A stretch of DNA of 50,676 nucleotides. Origin: Chloroflexota bacterium. Its GTDB lineage: Bacteria > Chloroflexota > Ktedonobacteria > Ktedonobacterales > Ktedonobacteraceae. The stretch lies in NCBI GenBank assembly GCA_902812455.1, contig CADDZH010000027.1, forward strand, positions 1-50,676. The letters are read 5' to 3'. Positions 44,588 through 50,676 of the stretch are shown here, piece after piece. The notes beneath the pieces are model-generated. The model worked only from the letters and a program-made list of their open reading frames with translations. It searched no databases and was not told the origin of the DNA. Position numbers and translations under genes: made by a program. Position 1 is the stretch's first letter; every line of letters begins with the position of its first letter.

Positions 44588-45125
44588 AATTCCACCGTAA
44601 TTCCCTTGTAGTTCACCGGAATCCCGCCATCCTTTGGAAAGAATCCCGCCAGAATCTCTCCAAAATCCCCTCATATAGTGCGGAATTTAATCACAATTCC
44701 GCCATTGTTGACCAGTAGCCTTTAGATTCCCGCCAAAAATCCTTCGTGGATGCTATAATCTCACCAAAATTCCGTCATAACTCGCTATTTGTCCGATATT
44801 TCTTATGATGCTTTTCCAGTACCGGACATCGTTTAACGAGCATTAATGAATCAGAAGCATAAAACATGCACGAAATAGGGGATATCGGACAAAGTATCGA
44901 ACAGTATCGGACAGGTGGCGATAAGAGGTCGTTTAATGTTGTTTATTCCTGCTACAATGATGTCGCTCAGTGGTCATAGTAAAGAATCCCGCTATGAGGG
45001 TGAGATCCCGCCAGAAGCATAGAGAATTCCGTCATGTATTACAGGCAGGAGATGGCTAAGAAGTAGAAGTGTCGCGAATCCCGTCAGAATCCGCTCACAA
45101 TTCGCTCATAATCCGCTCATGCCTG
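44588..45125 (+). repeat. Array of ~16 short same-orientation AATYCCGYCA repeats
   Basis: Degenerate copies of AATYCCGYCA (for example GAATCCCGCCA, AATTCCGCCA, AATTCCGTCA, AATCCGCTCA) recur at about 44588, 44620, 44641, 44652, 44663, 44695, 44727, 44757, 44768, 44983, 45003, 45024 and four times between 45076 and 45121, all in the same orientation. The array stops about 25 bases before a TACAAT -10 (45150) of the AlbA_2 regulator. The central part (44790-44913) holds the TATCGGACA cluster. No gene is seen in the region. Confidence 0.65.
44790..44913. promoter_or_regulatory. Cluster of TATCGGACA / TGTCCGATA sites
   Basis: TGTCCGATA at 44790-44798, CCGGACA at 44822-44828, then TATCGGACA, TATCGAACA and TATCGGACA at 44883-44891, 44895-44903 and 44905-44913. 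The facing orientations and short regular spacing suggest a regulator binding site, embedded in the larger AATYCCGYCA array. Confidence 0.55.
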
Positions 45126-45195
45126 CTAGCTAATTCCCAGCGGCTGTAGTACAATCGGGGTATCAAATAGAATCCTGAAGAGGAGTAAGCAGTCG

Positions 45196-46671
45196 ATGCC
45201 GACGCTGACCGAGGCTGCCCTGCGACGTGCAATCGCTGGCGGCGAAACCAGTACGGTGGAACTCAAGAAAGCGGTGCCCAGGCCGGGCGAACTGGCTGAG
45301 AGAATGTGTGGGATGGCGAATGCGCAGGGCGGCCTGATTATTATCGGGGTAGAGGATAGCAGCCTTGAGGTGGTGGGCGTGTCCGACAAGCGCATGGCAC
45401 TCACACGCGATATGGTGCTGCGCGCGGCCAGGCAGATTGACCCACCCTTGCTCCTCGATCCGCCGGAGCCAGAGGTGTACGTGCTGGACGGCAAGCGGGT
45501 AGTGGTGGCGACGATCCCATCCAGCCGTGGTCCGGTGTATCAGGCCAGCGGAGTGTTCTGGATTCGGCGGGGCACGCACACCGTTCCCCTCAGCGCCTCG
45601 GAGATGCTGGAGCTGGCGAACGACCGTGGGCTGCAGGACTGGGAAATTCAGCCGGTCCGTGATGCCACGATGAAGGATATCGACCCGGAGCGCGTCGAAG
45701 CCTATGTGCGCCAGCGCTCAGCACGCAGCCGGAGCTTCCGTCGGTTCGACAACCTGCAGCAATTCCTGATCGGATTGAAATGTGCCAGGATCGTAAACAG
45801 GAAGGCCGTGCCGACCAACGCCGGGCTACTCTTCTTTGGGTATGATCCGCAGCAGCACCTCATCCAGAGCGAGGTGGTATGTGTCCTCTATCGTGATACA
45901 TCAGGAATCGGGGGCTATGCCGACCGCAAGATTATTACTGGGACCATCCAGGAGCTCATCGATGAGACCGAAGCATTTCTCACCCAGCATATCCCGGTCG
46001 AAGGAAGAATAGAAGGCTGGAAGCGTATTGACCTGCCAGAATATCCGATCGAGGCACTGCGTGAGGCGGTAGTAAACGCTGTGATCCATCGCGATTACAG
46101 CCGGCGCGGCGAAAGCATTCGCGTGTTTTACTACGCTGACCGGATCGAGGTGCATAGCCCCGGCCTCTTGCTACCGGGGGTGACCGTTGAGCAGATGCGG
46201 CGTGGAGAAGTGACCTCGAAGCTGCGCAATCCGGTCCTGGCCGGGTTGTTACGCGATATTCCTGGCTATATGGAGCGTGTGGGAAGCGGGATCAGGCTGA
46301 TGCTTGAGGAGACAAGACGTATGGGCCTGCCGCCGCCGCAATTTCGCGAGATGAGCGAATTTGTGGTGACCTTCTCTAAAGCCCCGGTGGTTACGCCTAC
46401 CATCCCCGCTGCTTCCAGCGGGACACTGTGGGATCTGGAGGTGCGACAACTGGAGCAGTCCTTCGAAGGGTCCCTACTACTTGAGCAGGAGCAGCGCCTG
46501 CAGCAAGCGATGCACTACGTTCGAGAGCATGGGGTGATTACCAATACCGTGTACCGCCAACTCTTTGGCGTTTCTGAGGCCACCGCCCGCCGTGACCTGG
46601 AGACCCTCGTTCAGCGCGGTGCACTGCAAGGGACCGGGAAGACGCGTGGGCGACAATACCGGCTCCCATGA
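45196..46671 (+). CDS. AlbA_2 (Schlafen-type) domain transcriptional regulator
   Basis: 491 residues. The N-terminal AlbA_2 domain has ETSTVELKKAVPRPGELAERMCGMANAQGGLIIIGVED (residues 17-54). A GHKL/HATPase-like C-terminal part follows at about 285-400 (LREAVVNAVIHRDYSRRGESIRVFYYADRIEVHSPG and GYMERVGSGIRLML). A winged helix-turn-helix lies at the end (VITNTVYRQLFGVSEATARRDLETLVQRGAL). Such proteins are predicted transcriptional regulators. AGGAG ten bases before the ATG. It lies directly behind the repeat array at 44588-45125, which may be its own binding region, and in front of tRNA-Leu. Confidence 0.88.
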   Translation: MPTLTEAALRRAIAGGETSTVELKKAVPRPGELAERMCGMANAQGGLIIIGVEDSSLEVVGVSDKRMALTRDMVLRAARQIDPPLLLDPPEPEVYVLDGKRVVVATIPSSRGPVYQASGVFWIRRGTHTVPLSASEMLELANDRGLQDWEIQPVRDATMKDIDPERVEAYVRQRSARSRSFRRFDNLQQFLIGLKCARIVNRKAVPTNAGLLFFGYDPQQHLIQSEVVCVLYRDTSGIGGYADRKIITGTIQELIDETEAFLTQHIPVEGRIEGWKRIDLPEYPIEALREAVVNAVIHRDYSRRGESIRVFYYADRIEVHSPGLLLPGVTVEQMRRGEVTSKLRNPVLAGLLRDIPGYMERVGSGIRLMLEETRRMGLPPPQFREMSEFVVTFSKAPVVTPTIPAASSGTLWDLEVRQLEQSFEGSLLLEQEQRLQQAMHYVREHGVITNTVYRQLFGVSEATARRDLETLVQRGALQGTGKTRGRQYRLP

Positions 46672-46768
46672 ATGAGCGGTACCTGAGCATCTGATAGACA
46701 GCGAGAAAGGGAGCCACCCGGCCACCCTTTCATGCGGGATTGTCTCTAGAAGAGCTTCTAGTCATAAA

Positions 46769-46852
46769 TGGGGCGGGAGGGAATCGAACCCTCACGGCCT
46801 CTCCGGCCCGGGGATTTTAAGTCCCCTGCGTCTACCCTTTCGCCACCGCCCC
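46769..46852 (-). tRNA. tRNA-Leu (UAA anticodon)
   Basis: On the minus strand the sequence folds as a tRNA: acceptor GGGGCGG/CCGCCCC, D-arm, anticodon stem GGGGA/TCCCC around CTTAAAA with anticodon TAA, a long variable arm (GGGCCGGAGAGGCC) as in leucine tRNAs, and T-arm GAGGGTTCGATTCCCTC. CCA is not encoded. The anticodon UAA reads UUA/UUG leucine codons. Confidence 0.93.
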
Positions 46853-46958
46853 TTGCTTGCTATGATGGTAGGGGTTTTTCAGCAACACGATATTATCATG
46901 CCGGGGCCTGCTCGTCAATCATGCTGTTTTCAAATGGGCCAGGTACCAATGGGAATGC

Positions 46959-47831
46959 TCATGGGCGCGTGCCCCAGACGGTAAGGCCATAGGATATGGC
47001 GCGGAAATCATCTGCCAGCATCTCGGCCACCATTTGCTGGTACGTCCACTCGAATTCTTCTTGCGTGATAGCTCCTGTCTTTAAAAGGAAGGGAAGCACC
47101 TGTTGAGTAGCGGCCATCATGTCTTGAACATAAGCCTCGTGGGCTTCTGTGCCACTTGAGCTATCAATGGCATGAACCTTAAACTGGATATCCCGGCAAC
47201 CTGCTTGCTGGAGTAAATAGCCGAGCATTGGTGTGATGCCAAAATAGCGTCCATCGGGGGAAAAAGTGCGTTTCACCCTACGCAAGGCTTGTAAACCAAG
47301 GCCGATAAGCTTCTCAAATGCGGGGCTATTAGTGATAGCCATCTCAAACTCAGTCAGGCGGATGGTACCTGCTGGCCGGCAGACACGCACCAACTCTCGG
47401 AGCACGCCTGGCCAGGTCTCTGGGGTTAGCACTACAACGAGCAGGCGAGCATTGACCAGGTCAAAGGAGCCATCAGCAAATTTCAAGGGCTCCAGTATAT
47501 TCATCACCTCAAAATGGGCGTTTGGCAGTCCGCGGGCCTGGGCGTGAGCACGCGCATAATTGATCATCCTTTCGCTGATGTCAATGCCCGTCACCTCTAC
47601 CTCAGGATACTCTCGCGCAACATCCAGCACCCAGCCGCCGGGGCCGCAGGCAACATCGAGGATGCTCTGGATGCCGGTGAGATCGCCCTCCCGCTCAGAA
47701 AACAGCCCTCCCATACTTCTGGTCGCGAGCACATCCTGGTGAAGCAGGCGGGCCATTTCCGTGCTATCCTCAGCATCAAATAAATACGTGTTTTCACGTT
47801 CAGATGAACCATGCGATGGTGTCATGGACAT
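46959..47831 (-). CDS. Class I SAM-dependent methyltransferase
   Basis: About 290 residues. SAM motif I is ILDVACGPGGWVLDVA. Motif II region VTGIDISERMINYARAHA and the post-I acidic residue follow, then FDLVNARLLVVVLTPETWPGVLRELVRVCRPAGTIRLTEF. Two in-frame ATGs (47831 and 47825) follow AAGGAG; the second has the better spacing. A C-terminal helical extension (AYVQDMMAATQQVLPFLL) is typical of small-molecule methyltransferases. The substrate is unknown. Same strand as and downstream of the HTH regulator. Confidence 0.85.
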   Translation of the reverse strand: MSMTPSHGSSERENTYLFDAEDSTEMARLLHQDVLATRSMGGLFSEREGDLTGIQSILDVACGPGGWVLDVAREYPEVEVTGIDISERMINYARAHAQARGLPNAHFEVMNILEPLKFADGSFDLVNARLLVVVLTPETWPGVLRELVRVCRPAGTIRLTEFEMAITNSPAFEKLIGLGLQALRRVKRTFSPDGRYFGITPMLGYLLQQAGCRDIQFKVHAIDSSSGTEAHEAYVQDMMAATQQVLPFLLKTGAITQEEFEWTYQQMVAEMLADDFRAISYGLTVWGTRP

Positions 47832-47888
47832 TTCTCCTTCCTCTATCCTATTTGATCTCCCGACTTCAACCGGCTGCGCTGTCCTTGC

Positions 47889-48881
47889 TCACTCGCCAGT
47901 ATATGGCGGGAGTTGTAACAGCTCCTCTTCCAGTTGCTGCCATACTATCTGTTGCGCCTGCGCAAGATGCATTGGGCGCTGCTCTCTTAGAGCCTGTATC
48001 AAAACTTCTGAAACACGCTGTCTGAAGCCTGTCAAGTACTTTTCTTGCGTCTTGTAAAAGGGCATCGGCCACAATTCAATGGAGTCCGGTGGGTAAAAGT
48101 CTGCCGGCTCAAAGGCCAGCACTAACAACTCAGCATAATTCTGGATCAGTTCACAACGGAACGGCAAGAAATAGCCCGGCTGTGTGCTGGAGACAGAGAG
48201 GCAGCCGGCTATCTCGCCTGCCAGCATGAGCGGGTAAACTGCTGCACTTTCTTCCCATTCCACCCAGTGAGCAGGATAGATGCCGCGCTCCTGCCGGTTC
48301 TGGATAACTATGGGGCGACATGAAGCAACAACGTAGCCCGCCAGGGATTCAGAGCCAAGAAAGATGGCGTATTGCTCGAGGTTGCTTTGCCAGGGGGGAG
48401 TTGCCCTGCCAATACGTTCGCGCAAACTGCGTATCTTCTGCTCGCTCGAGGGAGGCATACATTGCACAATATTGATAGCCAGGCCGAGGTGATTAGGATC
48501 AAGTTGCCCAAGCGCCTGTTGCAAGATCAGGTTGCTCAATGTCCAGAAGCGCTGGTGCTTTGGAGTATTGACATAAGCGTTCAGGGCGCGGGTATAAAAC
48601 TCCGTAGGAATTACTTTTGAGGCTTCTTCTCGTGACTGATCCTGCCATGAAAGAAAGGCATTGGGAAATTCTGCGGAGAGCGATTCAATAAGGAGAGCGC
48701 GGTGCTGCGGGAGCGCATTGAGCAGGTTCTGGATATTCTGCGGGCGAGGGCTGGCGGTATTATTGGCCCAACGCGAGAGCGTAATTGGATTGACGCCCAG
48801 CTCATTGGCAATACGCTGCCGCTCCTGGCTGTCTTGAATAATATGGCCCAGCAACTCGCGCCAGGCCGGCACTGCTCCCAT
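47889..48881 (-). CDS. HTH (XRE-like) transcriptional regulator with GAF-like domain
   Basis: 330 residues from the ATG at 48881 (GTG 48890 is in frame; AAAGGTGAT lies upstream). The N-terminal helix-turn-helix is RQRIANELGVNPITLSRWANNTASPRPQNIQNLLNALP (residues ~24-60). The rest resembles a GAF-type sensor: LEQYAIFLGSESLAGYVVASCRPIVIQNRQERGIYPAHWVEWEESAAVYPLMLAGEIAGCLSVSS. A charged helical C-terminus follows. Probably a signal-sensing regulator; the ligand is unknown. It runs divergently from mnmG, 430 bp away. Confidence 0.78.
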   Translation of the reverse strand: MGAVPAWRELLGHIIQDSQERQRIANELGVNPITLSRWANNTASPRPQNIQNLLNALPQHRALLIESLSAEFPNAFLSWQDQSREEASKVIPTEFYTRALNAYVNTPKHQRFWTLSNLILQQALGQLDPNHLGLAINIVQCMPPSSEQKIRSLRERIGRATPPWQSNLEQYAIFLGSESLAGYVVASCRPIVIQNRQERGIYPAHWVEWEESAAVYPLMLAGEIAGCLSVSSTQPGYFLPFRCELIQNYAELLVLAFEPADFYPPDSIELWPMPFYKTQEKYLTGFRQRVSEVLIQALREQRPMHLAQAQQIVWQQLEEELLQLPPYTGE

Positions 48882-49315
48882 GCCTATCACCTTTGCTGTT
48901 CGCTTTTGCCCTTCTTATGCTGAAATCATAGCAGTTAGCGGACCAAACGTCAACTACTTGCGGTGATCGATTTTACAGTGACACAACATGCATTTTTCTC
49001 AATCATATTGACGTAGTGGTACCATCTACGGCATAATAGGGAGCGGGATACGGTGAGAGGATACTCCCGCATCTCAGGGATCGGCATATTCATTGAGGGT
49101 AGGAGCGAGGCTGGCCCTCGCCCTGGCCGCTGGCTGCGGTAAAGAGATAGGAATACCAATTGATATCGGACGTGCCGGGAGTGGCTTCCTCGGCACGTAA
49201 ATTCGCTTGTGGAGCGGGAAGCACTGGCTCTTTCGAGGGTGAAACTTCCTGCGAGGAAGCAAGTACTGAGATGTTGTAACTCGTTTTACCACATTTTAGA
49301 AAGCAGGAGCAGGCT
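48882..49315. other. Intergenic leader region of mnmG with promoter and hairpins
   Basis: A promoter with TTGACG (49008-49013), 18-base spacer and CATAAT (49032-49037) points to mnmG. The transcript would carry a leader of about 270 bases, with hairpins at 49170-49198 (ACGTGCCG / CGGCACGT) and 49245-49259 (CTTCCT-GCG-AGGAAG). No T-box AGGGTGGTACCGCG motif is seen. Confidence 0.45.
49008..49037 (+). promoter_or_regulatory. Putative mnmG promoter
   Basis: TTGACG, 18-base spacer, CATAAT. A good match to a housekeeping-sigma promoter, about 280 bases upstream of the mnmG reading frame. Confidence 0.5.
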
Positions 49316-50676
49316 ATTCTCACTCATCAGGTTATAGAAGAAACATATGACGTGATCGTTGTTGGCGCAGGGCATGCGGGATGCGAGGCGGCATTAGCCA
49401 GCGCGCGTATGGGCCACAAAACCCTCCTGCTGACCATGAACCTGGACAGTGTGGCGCTCATGCCTTGCAACCCCTCTATGGGCGGGCCTGCTAAGGGGCA
49501 TTTGATCAAAGAAATCGATGCGCTTGGTGGAGAAATTGGGCGCAACACGGACCGCACATTTATTCAGATTCGCCTGCTGAACACGAGCAAAGGACCCGCT
49601 GTACAGGCGCTGCGCGCTCAATGCGATAAGCAGGCCTATCGCCTGGCCATGAAATTTGCGCTGGAGGGCCAGCCTAACCTGGAGCTGAAGCAAGCAACCA
49701 TCTTGCAATTGTTGAGCGAAGGGGGCACCGGTGGACGCCCACGCATCACGGGTGTGGTGGCCAGTAATGGCTGGCGCTACATGGCAAAGGCGATCATTCT
49801 AACAACGGGTACCTTCATCAATGGGCGGCTCGTCGTAGGGAACAAGACGCAGCCCGGCGGGCGAGCAGGCGAGGGGCCTGCGCTGGGGATTTCCGATTCG
49901 CTGCGAGCTTTGGGACTGGAGGTGCGCCGCTTCAAAACCGGCACTCCACCACGTATCGATGCCCGCACGATCGACTTCAGCAAAACCATTCCACAGCCCG
50001 GCAGCCGTATACCGCTTTACTTTTCGCAAGATACGACTGCTCGCGAAGATGTGCAGCTTCCCGGCAGCCGTCCTAACCCAGTCTACCCGGTGACCGATGA
50101 GGATTTGCATGGGTGGCGACCACAATTGCCTTGCTATCTTGTGCATACAACAGAGCAGACGCACCAGATCATTCGCAGCAACCTGCATCGCTCACCGCTT
50201 TACACGGGCATTATTGAGGGTATTGGCCCGCGCTATTGTCCATCCATTGAGGACAAGGTCGTGCGTTTCGCTGATAAAAGCTCGCACCAGATCTTCCTGG
50301 AACCGGAAGGATGGCGCACAGGTGAGGTTTATGTGCAGGGGACAAATACCAGCCTGCCGGAGGATGTGCAGATCGCCATGTTACGTAGCATTCCGGCGCT
50401 GGAGCATGTGGAGATCATGCGCTTTGGCTACGCTGTCGAATATGACTATGTTCCACCGGTACAGCTTTTCCCAACGCTGGAGACCAAGCCTGTCTCAGGT
50501 CTCTTCCTCGCGGGCCAGATCAATGGAACATCGGGTTATGAAGAGGCTGCAGCTCAGGGCATTATGGCAGGTATCAATGCGGCTCTGCATGTACGGGGAG
50601 AGGAGCCGTTTGTCCTGGGAAGGCACGAAGCCTATATTGGTGTCTTGATCGACGACCTGGTTACTCGCCCCATGAG
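49316..50676 (+). CDS. mnmG: tRNA uridine-5-carboxymethylaminomethyl modification enzyme MnmG (partial)
   Basis: FAD-binding subunit of MnmEG, which makes cmnm5U34 of tRNAs. The frame is open to the window end (453 codons from 49316), so the C-terminus is missing. Diagnostic blocks are [74 protein letters not shown], the [10 protein letters not shown] loop and [20 protein letters not shown]. In-frame stops stand upstream at 49277-49279. No ATG, GTG or TTG is available before GTG at 49352, which would cut off the first residues before the FAD motif. AGCAGGAG (49302-49309) sits six bases before an ATT at 49316, so a non-canonical ATT start is plausible. Confidence 0.95.
   Translation, partial: MLTHQVIEETYDVIVVGAGHAGCEAALASARMGHKTLLLTMNLDSVALMPCNPSMGGPAKGHLIKEIDALGGEIGRNTDRTFIQIRLLNTSKGPAVQALRAQCDKQAYRLAMKFALEGQPNLELKQATILQLLSEGGTGGRPRITGVVASNGWRYMAKAIILTTGTFINGRLVVGNKTQPGGRAGEGPALGISDSLRALGLEVRRFKTGTPPRIDARTIDFSKTIPQPGSRIPLYFSQDTTAREDVQLPGSRPNPVYPVTDEDLHGWRPQLPCYLVHTTEQTHQIIRSNLHRSPLYTGIIEGIGPRYCPSIEDKVVRFADKSSHQIFLEPEGWRTGEVYVQGTNTSLPEDVQIAMLRSIPALEHVEIMRFGYAVEYDYVPPVQLFPTLETKPVSGLFLAGQINGTSGYEEAAAQGIMAGINAALHVRGEEPFVLGRHEAYIGVLIDDLVTRPM

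Noticed and set aside
46769..46852. tRNA-Leu as an island attachment site
   Set aside because: No integrase gene and no second copy of the tRNA 3' end were seen in the window.
48882..49315. T-box riboswitch upstream of mnmG
   Set aside because: Hairpins are present but the conserved T-box sequence and a specifier loop are not visible.

Overview
The window looks like chromosomal DNA of a Ktedonobacteria-like member of the Chloroflexota. This is an inference: the evidence is the moderate GC content, the mix of F420-type oxidoreductases, an ECF sigma/anti-sigma pair, an MGDG-synthase-type glycosyltransferase, a very large exported RHS protein, and many short interspersed palindromic and MITE-like repeats between genes. 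No rRNA is present. One tRNA gene (tRNA-Leu, UAA) lies at about 46.8 kb.

Layout. 0-6.3 kb: a small 14-residue-repeat protein, an HExxH putative metallopeptidase with an AT-rich palindrome cluster upstream, the queuosine genes queC and yhhQ (divergent, with a MITE between them), a VOC protein, a beta-propeller lipoprotein and a small exported protein. 6.5-10.6 kb: the glyoxylate shunt (aceA, aceB) and a Cof-type HAD phosphatase. 10.8-13.7 kb: a dual-specificity phosphatase, a diacylglycerol glycosyltransferase and ribosomal protein L31. 13.9-25.7 kb: an RHS polymorphic-toxin island. It holds a 2343-residue RHS protein with a nuclease-like C-terminus, two candidate immunity genes, an orphan RHS tip carrying a deaminase-like toxin, two SUKH (SMI1/KNR4) immunity paralogues, a three-repeat unknown protein, and two RHS core scraps, one of them upstream and inverted. 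25.7-30.0 kb: an alpha/beta hydrolase and the sdhCDAB operon (complex II). 30.6-35.5 kb: small genes, a DUF4160/DUF2442 pair, and gyrA interrupted by a 440-residue intein placed directly after the catalytic tyrosine. 35.7-44.3 kb: a double bPH2 membrane protein with a PASTA end, an RlmD/TrmA-type RNA methyltransferase, an ECF sigma / anti-sigma / bactofilin-like operon, a GH18-like lipoprotein, and PPOX and LLM flavin/F420 oxidoreductases. 44.4-50.7 kb: a MITE, a 540-bp repeat-dense noncoding region in front of an AlbA_2/Schlafen-type regulator, tRNA-Leu, a methyltransferase, an HTH regulator, and the 5' part of mnmG, which runs off the window.

How the genes work together. aceA/aceB and sdhCDAB belong to the same carbon route: isocitrate is split to succinate and glyoxylate, malate synthase uses the glyoxylate, and complex II oxidises the succinate. 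queC, yhhQ, mnmG and the RlmD-like gene are translation-quality functions. The RHS island is the accessory region. Its toxin and immunity modules are visibly more AT-rich than the RHS backbone, and the repeated RHS core fragments suggest toxin tips are swapped by recombination at a fixed place in the core. The best candidates for something undescribed are this island, the repeat-dense region upstream of the AlbA_2 regulator, the gyrA intein and the 14-residue-repeat microprotein.
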